From contig HF999523.1 of assembly GCA_000434015.1 (NCBI GenBank), positions 45,400 through 109,399 of the forward strand: DNA of 64,000 nucleotides, given 5' to 3'. Source of the stretch: Clostridium sp. CAG:571. GTDB lineage: Bacteria; Bacillota; Clostridia; TANB77; CAG-508. Position numbers and translations under genes: made by a program. Shown piece by piece: positions 9,925-19,303 of the stretch (its first letter is position 1; each line of letters opens with the position of its first letter). Below the pieces are notes generated by a model, which saw only the letters and a list, made by a program, of their open reading frames with translations, ran no database searches and had not been told where the DNA came from.

Positions 9925-12604
9925 ATGTGGCAAACGTTAGGAATAACTGAGATTAAGAGAATGCTAAGGACAAGTACAAAAAGTCGGATTAACAAAAGAG
10001 GAATCGCGGTAATAGGTTAAAAGAATTTGGAGAAAACAAATTAGATGATAAAAAGAAGGAAAGTATAGTTATCAGATTTATAAAACAATTTAATGATTTT
10101 ATGATAATTATATTAATAGTTGCATCATTAATATCAGCTTTGGTTGCAAAATTGGAGGGAAATAATGATTACATAGATTCTATTATAATTATAGCAATTG
10201 TAGTATTTAATGCTATAATGGGACTTGTTCAAGAAGAAAAGGCAGAAAAATCATTGGAAGCACTTAAAAAAATGTCAGCACCAATGGCAAAAGTAAAAAG
10301 AGAAGGAAAAATAATACAAGTAAAAGGAACAGAAATTGTACCAGGAGATATAGTAATATTAGAAGCTGGAAACTTTGTGCCAGCAGATTGTAGATTAATA
10401 GATTCATATAACTTGAAAGTTGAAGAATCAAGTTTGACAGGGGAGACTGTGCCTGTACTAAAAGATGCAAATGGAATATTAAAGGAAAATACACCAATTG
10501 GAGATATAGTTAATATGGTTTTTGCAACAACAATTGTTGTAAATGGACATGGAACAGGAATTGTTACAGAAACAGCTATGAATACAAGAGTTGGGAAAAT
10601 AGCAAAAATGATAATTACAGATGAGGCTCCACAAACACCAATACAAAAAAAATTAGCAGATGTAGGAAAAACACTTGGAATAGGATGTTTATTAATTTGT
10701 GCTTTTATATTTATAATAGGATTGATAAAGAAAATCTCACCAGTTGAAATGTTTATGACATCAGTAGGACTTGCTGTTGCAGCGATTCCAGAAGGGTTAC
10801 CAGCAATAGTAACAATAATGTTATCTATAGGTGTTACTAAAATGGCAAAGAAAAATAGTATAATAAGAAAGCTCCCAGCAGTAGAAACATTAGGTAGTAG
10901 TACCGTAATTTGTTCAGATAAAACTGGAACATTAACACAAAATAAAATGCAGGTTGTTAGTATACAAAATGTGAATGGAAAGGTTATAAATCAAAGTGAA
11001 AAAGAATTTATATTAGAACTTTCAAGTATGTGTACAGATGTTGAGATAAATTATGAAAAAGGAAAAGAAGATTTAGTCGGAGAACCAACAGAAGTGGCAA
11101 TTGTATCTTGTGCAAATAGTATTGGAAAAAATAAAATAGAGCTATATAGAAAGTATGAACGTATAAATGATATTCCATTTGATTCTGAAAGAAAAATGAT
11201 GACTACAATACATAAGATTGGTGATAAATATAGAGTTATAACTAAGGGAGCGCCAGATGTTTTGTTAAAAAGATGTAGTAAATGTTTAAATAAAGAAAAA
11301 TTAGATGAATTAACAAGCGTTAATTTATCTAAAATAGAAAATGAAAATAATAATATGGCAGATAATGCCTTAAGAGTACTTGCAGTAAGTTATATAGATT
11401 TAGAAAAATTGCCAGAAGAAATAAATTCAAATACATTAGAAAATAATCTTATTTTTGTGCGGATTAATAGGAATGATAGATCCTCCAAGAGAAGGTGTAA
11501 AAGATGCTGTTGCTACTTGTAAAAAAGCAGGAATAAAAACAGTTATGATAACTGGTGATCATATTGCAACAGCAAAAGCAATTGCAAAAGATTTAGGGAT
11601 TTTAAGAAAACACGATTTAGCAATAACAGGAGAAGAATTAGATAAGTTAGCAAAAGAAGATCTAGATAAAAATATTATGAGATATTCTGTATTTGCAAGA
11701 GTATCACCAGAACATAAAGTTAGAATAGTAAAAGCATTTAGAAAAACTGGTGCTGTTGTGGCAATGACAGGTGATGGTGTAAATGACGCTCCTGCTTTAA
11801 AAAATGCAGATATAGGAATATCTATGGGATTAAATGGCACAGATGTTGCAAAAAATGCATCAGATATGATTTTAACAGATGATAACTTTTGTACAATAGT
11901 AGAAGCTGTAAAACAAGGAAGAAATATATTTGACAATATAAAAAAAGCTATTCATTTTTTAATTGCAACAAATGTTGGAGAAATAGTAACTATTTTTGTA
12001 GGATTATTGTTAGGCTTAAAATCGCCATTACTTGCAATCCAATTATTATGGATTAATTTGGTTACAGATTCGCTTCCAGCAATAGCACTTGGATTAGAGC
12101 CACCAGAGAAGAATATAATGAGTAAAAAACCAAGAGATCCTAAAAAAAGTTTATTTGCAGATGGCTTATGGAGTAAAATATTTGTAGAAGGAATTATGCT
12201 TGGAATTTTAACTTTATTTGCATTTAGCTTAGGAAATAAACTTTTCGGATTAGAAGTTCGGAAGAACAATGGCTTTTGTTTCTTTAGGAATGTTAGAACT
12301 TATTCACAGTTTTAATATAAAAAGTGAACAATCAATATTAAAATCAGAAATATTTAATAATAAATATTTAATTGGAGCATTTATATTAGGAGCAATACTA
12401 CAAATAGGTGTTGTATTGGTTCCGAAAGTTGCAGATATATTTAAATTAGTACCACTTAGTAATGTTCAATGGTTATATACTTTAGGAATCTCTATTATGC
12501 CAATATTTATTATAGAAATACAAAAGAAATTTAATGAAATTAAATTTGGAAAAGTAATATATAATGATTCCAAAATGGAAAATGCGAAAAAATATACAAT
12601 TTAA
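9925..12604 (+). CDS. P-type Ca2+-transporting ATPase read through four CGG +1 frameshifts
   Basis: SERCA/PMCA-like pump of 891 residues after four single-base skips. In the raw frame the N-terminal 33 codons end at TAA, and the rest is split into four pieces. AAGGAGAG before ATG 9925 supports the start. Features in order: N-terminal GLTKEES block, membrane helices, actuator LTGETVP, PEGLPAIVT in helix 4 (typical of Ca2+ pumps), phosphorylation site SDKTGT (Asp about 331), nucleotide domain KGAPD, hinge MTGDGVNDAPAL (about 616), and C-terminal helices. Skips at 9985, 10007, 11460 and 12259 restore glycines 21, 28, 512 and 778. Family length, motif order and clean codon use argue against a pseudogene. 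Confidence 0.92.
9985..9987 (+). other. CGG +1 frameshift site 3 (ATPase, Gly21)
   Basis: AGT CGG A is read AGT (C) GGA TTA, giving TKSGLTKEE, the usual N-terminal motif of the family. The frame from ATG 9925 is exact (20 codons). Confidence 0.85.
10007..10009 (+). other. CGG +1 frameshift site 4 (ATPase, Gly28)
   Basis: TCG CGG T is read TCG (C) GGT AAT, giving SGNRLKEFGENKL. Only seven codons after site 3. Without it the shifted frame meets TAA at once. Confidence 0.85.
11460..11462 (+). other. CGG +1 frameshift site 5 (ATPase, Gly512)
   Basis: GTG CGG A is read GTG (C) GGA TTA, giving FVGLIGMIDPPR, a near-invariant stretch of Ca2+ ATPases. Confidence 0.93.
12259..12261 (+). other. CGG +1 frameshift site 6 (ATPase, Gly778)
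   Basis: GTT CGG A is read GTT (C) GGA AGA ACA ATG, giving EVGRTMAF in the C-terminal membrane part. Another CGG 13 bases upstream (12246) is out of frame (TTC GGA) and is read normally. Confidence 0.92.
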
Positions 12605-12615
12605 AAAAGAATATA

Positions 12616-12650
12616 AAAAATTAATTCTAAGTTTTTTAGAATTAATTTTT
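12616..12650 (+). terminator. Rho-independent terminator of the ATPase gene
   Basis: A perfect 15-bp stem (12616-12630 with 12636-12650) has a 5-base loop and a T run, 12 bases after the stop. Confidence 0.8.
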
Positions 12651-12877
12651 TTATAATTTTATATTAACAATTAAAAAATAATAAAAGAAAGCTACTAAAA
12701 TATTAAAAATAAATTAAGTAATAATTGTTGTGTTTATACTAAAATTTTTAGTAAAGGAGCCATTTTACATATAGGCAAATTTATAAAAAATGTCTTGTAT
12801 AATATTGGAAAATATGATATAAAAGGATAAGGACAATAAAAAATCAGTTATATAGTTGCAGAAATGGGGGAAAAATT

Positions 12878-13615
12878 TTGGAAAGTTCTGTAAATAATAA
12901 AAAAACAATATTAATTGTTGATGATGAAAAACCTATAGTTGATATTTTAGTATATAATTTACAAAAAGAAGGATATGATACACTAGAGGCAAATGATGGA
13001 GAATTAGCTGTTAGTTTAGCATTAGAAAAAAAACCAGATTTAATCCTTTTAGATATAATGTTACCTAAAATGGATGGACTTGCAGTTTGCAAAAGAATTA
13101 GACATACTTTAAATGTACCAATTTTAATGTTATCAGCAAAAGATGAAGAGATTGACAAAATTCTTGGTCTTGAATTAGGTGCAGACGATTATGTAACAAA
13201 ACCATTTAGTGTAAGAGAATTAATGGCAAGAGTAAAAGCTAATTTAAGAAAAGCTGAAGTTACCACAAATGTAGTAGAAGAAGAAAAAGTAGAACAAGCA
13301 GAACATAAAGCTAATAAAATAGAAGTAGGGGACTTAAGTTTAGATTTAGATAAATTCGAAGTTAAAGTAAGGGGACAAATAATAGATCTAACACTTAGAG
13401 AATTTGAAGTTTTAAAATATTTAGCAAAACAGCCAGGCCAAGTAGTAACAAGAGAAGTTTTATTAGAAAAAGTTTGGGGATATGAATATTATGGTGATAT
13501 AAGAACTGTAGATGTTACTGTAAGAAGAATAAGAGAAAAAATCGAAAAAGATACATCAAGTCCTAAAATATTAATTACAAAACGTGGAGTAGGTTATTAT
13601 ATAGCATCTAAATAG
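12878..13615 (+). CDS. OmpR/PhoB-family response regulator (WalR-like)
   Basis: Two-component transcription factor of 245 residues. The receiver domain (about 10-125) has IVDDEKPIV, the phosphoacceptor Asp in LLDIMLPKMDG, LSAKDE and YVTKPFSVREL. A Glu-rich linker is followed by a winged-helix DNA-binding domain (LTLREFEVLKYLAKQPGQVV, VDVTVRRIREKIE, TKRGVGYY). The start is TTG 12878, seven bases after GGGGG; the nearby ATG is out of frame. Sequence is closest in style to WalR/PhoB. The partner kinase is the next gene, separated by a terminator-like hairpin and 347 bases. Confidence 0.92.
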   Translation: MESSVNNKKTILIVDDEKPIVDILVYNLQKEGYDTLEANDGELAVSLALEKKPDLILLDIMLPKMDGLAVCKRIRHTLNVPILMLSAKDEEIDKILGLELGADDYVTKPFSVRELMARVKANLRKAEVTTNVVEEEKVEQAEHKANKIEVGDLSLDLDKFEVKVRGQIIDLTLREFEVLKYLAKQPGQVVTREVLLEKVWGYEYYGDIRTVDVTVRRIREKIEKDTSSPKILITKRGVGYYIASK

Positions 13616-13623
13616 TATATATT

Positions 13624-13685
13624 AATCAAGTTCAAATCTACTGTGATATTACTTATATCATGTAGAATTGAATTTGATTTTTTTT
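13624..13685 (+). terminator. Hairpin after the response regulator
   Basis: An 18-bp near-perfect stem (13624-13641 with 13662-13679; one wobble, one mismatch) is followed by eight or more T. It suggests the regulator and kinase are partly uncoupled. Confidence 0.65.
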
Positions 13686-13962
13686 GTAATAAGAAAATAA
13701 AAAAGTTTAGTTAAACATTTAAAAATAAAAATTGTAAATTAACAAAGCTTTATATTTCTTTAAGGAATCAAATATAGTAATAAAAATATAAATTTTAGAA
13801 AAAATTAAAAAATGAATGGGGCTTGATCTATAATTTAAAATTATTAATAAAATATAAAAAATAAAGGTTTTGCTAATAATAAATTTATATATTTAAACAA
13901 AAAATAGTATTATGAAATGTAAAAACTAAATATACTATTTTACAATAAAGGAAGGAATAGCC
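13686..13962. other. Intergenic before the kinase, no gene seen
   Basis: AT-rich spacer with stops in all frames. It must hold the kinase promoter if the upstream hairpin terminates. I could not pick a convincing -35/-10 pair. GGAAGGA at 13949-13955 is the kinase ribosome site. Confidence 0.4.
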
Positions 13963-15412
13963 ATGATTAAAAACATACAAATAAAAATTGTGATTTTGTT
14001 TATTTTAGTAGGGGTAATACTAGTAGGTAGCCTAGGAGGGTTATATATTCATAATTTACAAGAACTTAATAATGAGGTTTTATCAAATAATGCTGGAAAT
14101 ATACAAGAAATATCAAACTTGATAATAAATCAAATAAGTAATACAAAAGTGATGGTAATAATTTTTATAATTTTGTTTATTATATTATCATTTATAATAG
14201 GAATATTTGCTGTAAAAAATATGATGACGCCAATAACAGATTTTGTAAAAAATGCTGGTGACCTATCAAAAACAGATGAGCTAAAAACAAAATACTTATC
14301 AGAAGGAAAAGAAAATAAAAACGTTAATGAATTTGTAAGTGCTTTTAATACTGTAACAACAGAACTTAATGAAAATTTAAATGAAATAAAAAAGCAAAAA
14401 AAGCAAATAGAAACAATACTTTTACATATGACAGATGGAATAATTGCATTCGATTTAGAAGGCAAAATAACACATATTAATCCAGCAGCAACTAAATTCT
14501 TAGAGTTGCAAGAAGCAGATGATAATTTTGAAAAGATATTTAAAAAATTAAATATAGATATAAATATAGAAAAATTAATATATTTAGAAGAATGGACATC
14601 ATCTGAACAAAATATACATATTGGTGATAGGTATGTTAATATATTTTTTGCACCATTTAAGGATTCAAATGAAAAAACAGCAGGTGTTATGGTCTTAGTA
14701 CAAGATGTTACAGAACATGTAAAATTAGATAATATGAGAAAAGAGTTTGTAGCAGATGTATCACATGAATTAAAGACCCCAATTACTTCTATTATGGGAT
14801 ATGCAGATACTCTGTTAGAAGGAGAATATGATAAAGATACTCAAAATAGATTTTTAAATGTAATTGCTTCAGAAGCTAGAAGAATGGCAAAATTAGTTAC
14901 AGATTTATTAACGCTTTCTAGATATGATAATAATAATGTAAAAATAGAAAAACTAGAATTTGACTTAGGTGATCTTGTAAAAAGATGTGAAGAAAAATTA
15001 GAATTAGAAATTTCTAAAAAACATCACAATGTAGAATGTTTTGTAACAGCTAATGTGCCACCAGTTCATGCAGACAAATATGGAATAGAAAGAGTTATAT
15101 TAAATATATTAACAAATAGTATAAAATATACTCCTGAAAATGGAAACATAAAAATTTATGTTGGATTTGTTTATAATGATGCATATATAAAAGTTATAGA
15201 TAATGGAATAGGAATTCCTGGAGAAGATCTAAATAGAATATTTGATAGATTTTATAGAGTTGATAAAGCAAGAACAAGAGAAATGGGAGGAACTGGACTT
15301 CGGACTATCTATAGCAAAAGAAATATTAGATCAAAATGGTGGAAGCATTGATATAAAAAGTGAAGAAGGAAAAGGAACAGAAGTTGTTATAAGAATACCT
15401 ACAAAGAAATGA
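13963..15412 (+). CDS. WalK/PhoR-like sensor histidine kinase read through a CGG +1 frameshift
   Basis: Membrane histidine kinase of 482 residues after correction. Order: membrane helix (about 10-28), short extracytoplasmic loop, second helix (about 62-85), HAMP-like linker, PAS domain (about 150-250), dimerisation domain with phosphoacceptor His about 268 in DVSHELKTPI, then the ATPase domain with N box (NSIKYTPENG), G1 (DNGIGIP), F box (FDRFYRVD) and G2. CGG at 15301 lies inside the G2 glycine loop. Skipping C gives GGTGLGLSIAKEI and adds the final 35 residues. The frame-0 product would lose the ATP-lid end. It pairs with the regulator at 12878. Confidence 0.93.
15301..15303 (+). other. CGG +1 frameshift site 7 (histidine kinase, Gly447)
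   Basis: CTT CGG A is read CTT (C) GGA CTA, giving the G2-box GTGLGLSIAK. The frame from ATG 13963 is exact (446 codons). Confidence 0.95.
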
Positions 15413-15485
15413 AATTACCTTGAAAAATAAAAAATATTAATGTATAATTTAAGATATGTTATAAAGGAAGGAAGAATGTGTAAAA

Positions 15486-16133
15486 ATGATTTTATTAACA
15501 CCTAAACAAAAGAATATATTAGAATGGGTATATTGTATAATAATTGCAGTAATAATAGCAATTTTAATTAGATATTTTATTGGAACTCCAACAGTCGTAA
15601 AACAAACATCAATGTTTCCAACATTGAAACAAGATCAAAGGTTATGGTTAAATAGATGGACAAGAACAACTAAACAAATGCCAAAAAGAGGAGATATTAT
15701 TACTTTCGAAGCTCCAAGTGAATTATATATAAAAAAGGAAAATGTTGATTTAAACAATCCTGTTGCAAAATATGATAATGAACCACAAGGAATATTTGGG
15801 AAATTTACATATTATGTTCTAGAAGTTGATAAAATAAGCTTTATAAAAAGAGTTATAGGGCTTCCAGGAGAACATGTTCAAATAAAAGATGGAAAAGTAT
15901 ATATAAATGATGTGGAACTTGAAGAATCATATTTAAATGAAAATGTATACACTGATTCAATGGATGGAGCTTTTACAGATTTTGTTGTACCAGAAGGATG
16001 TGTTTTTGCAATGGGAGACAATCGTTCACAATCTACAGATTGTAGAAAATTTGGTTGTATTCCACTAAACAAAATAGAAAGTAAAGTATTATTTAGATTT
16101 TGGCCAATAAATACATTTGGAAAAGTAAAATAA
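15486..16133 (+). CDS. lepB: Signal peptidase I
   Basis: Membrane-bound Ser/Lys protease of 215 residues that removes signal peptides outside the membrane. One N-terminal helix (about 12-30) precedes the catalytic Ser in SMFPTL. The catalytic Lys is in FIKRVIGLPGE, and the C-terminal GDNRSQSTDCRKFG box matches the family GDNR-x-x-S-x-D-S-R pattern with Cys in place of the second Ser. A relatively long insertion (about 75-110) separates boxes C and D. The ATG is preceded by GGAAGGA with a long spacer. Confidence 0.93.
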   Translation: MILLTPKQKNILEWVYCIIIAVIIAILIRYFIGTPTVVKQTSMFPTLKQDQRLWLNRWTRTTKQMPKRGDIITFEAPSELYIKKENVDLNNPVAKYDNEPQGIFGKFTYYVLEVDKISFIKRVIGLPGEHVQIKDGKVYINDVELEESYLNENVYTDSMDGAFTDFVVPEGCVFAMGDNRSQSTDCRKFGCIPLNKIESKVLFRFWPINTFGKVK

Positions 16134-16157
16134 TCCTAAAACTATGGAGGATAAATT

Positions 16158-17084
16158 TTGAGTTTTGAGAATATAATAGGAAATGAAAAAAACAAGGAAT
16201 TTTTAAATAAAATAATTGATTCCAATAGTACAGTACATAGTTATATGTTCGAAGGAATTGAAGGAATAGGAAAATCTATTTTTGCAAAAGAATTTGCTAA
16301 AATGTTGTTATGTATAGGAAACGATAAAAAAAATTGTGCTAGATGTAAATCATGTTTAGAATTTGTTAATTCTAATAATCCAGATTATGTACAAATAGAT
16401 TCAGATGGAAAAATAATTAAAATAGAACAAATCAGACAAATGCAAGAAAAAATATTGGAAAAACCAATTGTTTCTAGTAAAAAAGTATATGTTATAAATG
16501 ATGCAGATTTAATGACAAAAGAAGCACAAAATTGTTTGCTAAAAACTCTAGAAGAACCTCCAGAATTCGTAATAATTATTTTAGTATTAGCCAATGAAAG
16601 TAAAATATTAAATACAGTAAAGTCTAGATGTATGAGAATATTCTTTAGCAAATTAAAAGATGAAGAATTAAAAAAATATGCATATAGAGAATATAATGAA
16701 GCAGAAATAAAAGAGGGCATGATAAAGAATGCATCTGGAAGTATAAGTAAGTTCATAAAAATAAAAGAAAATTTTGATGAATATGAAAATTTAGAAGAAT
16801 TAGTAAAAAAATTAAAAACAGATAATATTTTGGATATTATAAATAATGCAGATGTATTATATAAAAACAAAGATAAAATAGAAGATTTATTAGATTATAT
16901 GACTACAGTTTTTTATAATTGGCTTACAAAAGAAGATAACATTAAATACATTAATATTATAAAAATAATTGAAATAGTAAAAAGAAAATTAAAATCTAAC
17001 AGTAATTTCGATATGAGTATAGATTATTTGATTTTTAATATTTGGGAGGAGATAAATGAAGACAGTAATAGGAGTCAAGTTTAG
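16158..17084 (+). CDS. holB: DNA polymerase III delta-prime subunit (clamp-loader AAA+ protein)
   Basis: AAA+ clamp-loader subunit of 308 residues. It starts at TTG 16158, eight bases after GGAGG. It has a P-loop-like GIEGIGKSIFAKEFAK, a zinc-binding Cys cluster (NCARCKSC plus an upstream Cys), a DADLMTKEAQNCLLKTLEEPP box including the sensor region, and a C-terminal collar region. It overlaps the next gene, ricT, by 29 bases; holB and the PSP1-type gene are neighbours in many Bacillota. Confidence 0.88.
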   Translation: MSFENIIGNEKNKEFLNKIIDSNSTVHSYMFEGIEGIGKSIFAKEFAKMLLCIGNDKKNCARCKSCLEFVNSNNPDYVQIDSDGKIIKIEQIRQMQEKILEKPIVSSKKVYVINDADLMTKEAQNCLLKTLEEPPEFVIIILVLANESKILNTVKSRCMRIFFSKLKDEELKKYAYREYNEAEIKEGMIKNASGSISKFIKIKENFDEYENLEELVKKLKTDNILDIINNADVLYKNKDKIEDLLDYMTTVFYNWLTKEDNIKYINIIKIIEIVKRKLKSNSNFDMSIDYLIFNIWEEINEDSNRSQV

Positions 17085-17970
17085 AAAACCAGGCAAAGTA
17101 TATTTCTTTGATCCAGAAAATATGCAAATAAAAAAAGAAGATTATGTAATAGTAGAAACATCAATGGGCGAAGAAATTGGGAAAGTAGTAATAGATAATA
17201 AAAAAGTAAATGAAGAAAAGTTAGCAAATCCATTAAAAAAAGTAATTAGATTAGCAAGTAAAAAAGATTTGAGACAATACGAAGAAAATAAAAAAAAGGA
17301 ACCAGAAGCATTAAAAATATGTGAACAAAAAATAAAAAAACATAAACTAAATATGAGGTTAATAGATGTAGAATATAAATTTGATAATAGCAAAATTTTA
17401 TTTTATTTTACAGCAGAAGGTAGAGTCGATTTTAGAGATTTAGTAAAGGATTTAGCAAGTGTTTTTAAAACAAGAATTGAATTAAGACAAATTGGTGTAA
17501 GAGATGAAGTAAGAAGAATAGGTGGAAATGGTATTTGTGGTAGAGAATTGTGTTGTTGTTCTTTCTTAGGAAACTTTGAAACTGTATCTATAAAGATGGC
17601 AAAAGAACAAAATATATCACTAAATCCAGCCAAAATTTCTGGAAATTGTGGAAGATTAATGTGTTGTTTAAAGTATGAACAAGAAGTATATGAAGAAAAA
17701 TTAAAAAGACTACCAAAAGTTGGAGCAATTGTGAAAACAGAAGACGGAGAGGGAACAGTAGAAGAAGTAGAAACTTTAAAAGAAAAAGTTAAAGTTAAAG
17801 TAAAAGATGGAGACGATTATTTTTATAAAAAGTATGATTGTTCAGATATAAAAATAATAAAAAATATAGAAAAACATAAAATTGATCCAGAAGAAAAAGA
17901 ACATCAAAAAGAATTAGAAGAACTAGAAAAATTGGAAAAAACAGATACTGTAGAGGACGATATAGAATAA
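17056..17970 (+). CDS. ricT: PSP1-domain protein RicT (YaaT)
   Basis: Protein of 304 residues. In Bacillus, RicT joins RicA and RicF in an iron-sulfur complex that affects RNase Y, sporulation and biofilm formation. The PSP1 domain occupies the first two thirds, with GVRDEVRRIGGNGICGRELCCCSFL and NCGRLMCCLKYE, the Cys-rich blocks that bind [4Fe-4S] clusters in the family. The C-terminus is a Glu/Lys-rich tail (about 270-304). A GGAGGAG site lies within holB. RicA and RicF are not visible here. Confidence 0.9.
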   Translation: MKTVIGVKFRKPGKVYFFDPENMQIKKEDYVIVETSMGEEIGKVVIDNKKVNEEKLANPLKKVIRLASKKDLRQYEENKKKEPEALKICEQKIKKHKLNMRLIDVEYKFDNSKILFYFTAEGRVDFRDLVKDLASVFKTRIELRQIGVRDEVRRIGGNGICGRELCCCSFLGNFETVSIKMAKEQNISLNPAKISGNCGRLMCCLKYEQEVYEEKLKRLPKVGAIVKTEDGEGTVEEVETLKEKVKVKVKDGDDYFYKKYDCSDIKIIKNIEKHKIDPEEKEHQKELEELEKLEKTDTVEDDIE

Positions 17971-17996
17971 TATTAGTGGAAGGTGGTGAACTTAAA

Positions 17997-18167
17997 ATGG
18001 CATATAAAATTACAGATAAATGTATATGTTGTGGTGCATGTGCAGCAGCATGCCCTGTAGAATGTATTTCACAAGGAGAAGAAAAATATGTAATAGATGC
18101 AAGTGCATGTATTGGATGCGGAACTTGTGCAGGTGTATGTCCTGTCGAAGCGCCAGAAGAAGAATAA
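17997..18167 (+). CDS. Bacterial 2[4Fe-4S] ferredoxin
   Basis: Electron carrier of 56 residues with two CxxCxxCxxxCP motifs (CICCGACAAACP and CIGCGTCAGVCP) that bind two [4Fe-4S] clusters. The ATG at 17997 is preferred over an in-frame GTG at 17976 because AGGTGG lies between them. Likely electron acceptor for pyruvate:ferredoxin oxidoreductase (19304-22380). That pairing is inference. Confidence 0.93.
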   Translation: MAYKITDKCICCGACAAACPVECISQGEEKYVIDASACIGCGTCAGVCPVEAPEEE

Positions 18168-18174
18168 ATAACAG

Positions 18175-18215
18175 AAAAATAGGTAGAATAAATATTTTTT
18201 AATCTACCTATTTTT
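18175..18215 (+). terminator. Rho-independent terminator after ferredoxin
   Basis: A 13-bp stem (around 18175-18187 with 18203-18215) has an A-rich loop and T run. Confidence 0.75.
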
Positions 18216-18276
18216 TCTTGACATAAAGATTTAATTAATATAATATTAAAAAAATATTAGAAGGAGAGTATTAAGT

Positions 18277-19134
18277 ATGAGTGATTTTATTTCGTTTTTA
18301 TTTAAAACAAATGCATTAAATATATGTCCAGAGAATAGTCCATTTTGGTATACATCAGGAAAAATAGGACCATATTATATAAATGCAGAATTTTTATATG
18401 GTAGCAAACAAGATTCTAAAGATTTATTGGAATTTATTAATCAAGAAAAGGAAAATGAATTAGAATTACCAATAAAACTTTTTAAAAAAATTGAGAAACA
18501 ATATACTGAAAATGAAATATACAGATATGTTATTAATGAAATGAAAAACAAAATAGAACAAAACATAGATGTTAACGAAATTGACTATGTTTCTGGTGGG
18601 GAAAGAAGAGACTGGTTTTTCTCTTATATGATAGCTAAATTATTAAATAAACCACATATAACAATATATAAAAACTTAAATTCGGTTGTTAGTGATTTTG
18701 AATTTACTGATGTAAAACCAATAGAAAATATTGAAGGAAAAAATGTTCTACATGTCGTTGATATGATAAATACATCATCAAGTTATGTACGCGCATGGAT
18801 CCCAGTTATAGAAAAACTAGGTGGTAAAATCAAATGGAGTATATCTTGTGTAGATAGAATGCAAGGCGGAGCAAAAGTACTAGAAGATAGAGGTATAAAA
18901 TGTATGTCAATTGTACAAGTTGATAAGACTTTGTTTGATAAAGCTCTAGAATTAAATGTAATTAATAAAGAACAATATAATATGGTAAATGAATATATAA
19001 AAAATCCGGATGAAACAATGAGAAAATTTTTGAAAGAACATCCGGAATTTTTAGAAAATGCACTTGTGTCAGATGAAAAAACAGTAGGAAGAGCAAAAAT
19101 GTGTATAGAACAAAATTTATACGATTTAAAATAA
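18277..19134 (+). CDS. Phosphoribosyltransferase related to orotate phosphoribosyltransferase
   Basis: Protein of 285 residues with the type I PRTase layout. SGKIGPYYINAEFLYG at the start is the orotate-PRTase-like substrate region. SGGERRDWFFSYMIAKLL matches the catalytic hood, and NVLHVVDMINTSS sits where the PRPP-binding loop falls. The usual second Asp/Glu pattern and TTG of that loop are altered. It is longer than PyrE (about 210 residues), and no other pyr genes are nearby, so orotate as substrate is uncertain. Own AAGGAGAG site and a downstream shared terminator. Confidence 0.7.
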   Translation: MSDFISFLFKTNALNICPENSPFWYTSGKIGPYYINAEFLYGSKQDSKDLLEFINQEKENELELPIKLFKKIEKQYTENEIYRYVINEMKNKIEQNIDVNEIDYVSGGERRDWFFSYMIAKLLNKPHITIYKNLNSVVSDFEFTDVKPIENIEGKNVLHVVDMINTSSSYVRAWIPVIEKLGGKIKWSISCVDRMQGGAKVLEDRGIKCMSIVQVDKTLFDKALELNVINKEQYNMVNEYIKNPDETMRKFLKEHPEFLENALVSDEKTVGRAKMCIEQNLYDLK

Positions 19135-19212
19135 TATAAAAATCATTTTAGATATTATTAAATAAAAGTTTATAAAAAAGATTTTATTTCGAAACTGTTT
19201 TTGAATATTTAC

Positions 19213-19256
19213 AAAAAAACTTCTTTGTTAAATTTAATTAACAAAGAAGTTTTTTT
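19213..19256. terminator. Bidirectional terminator between converging units
   Basis: A long AT-rich stem (about 19 bp, 19213-19231 with 19238-19256) has an A run on one side and T run on the other. It serves the phosphoribosyltransferase gene and, in reverse, the por operon. Confidence 0.8.
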
Positions 19257-19303
19257 TATTTATATTTAGAGCTATTTTCTATATTTTATACAGAAAAACA
19301 TGC

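Noticed and set aside
12246..12248. CGG just before frameshift site 6 as another shift
   Set aside because: It is out of frame (TTC GGA) in the corrected reading and gives the expected LFGLEV.
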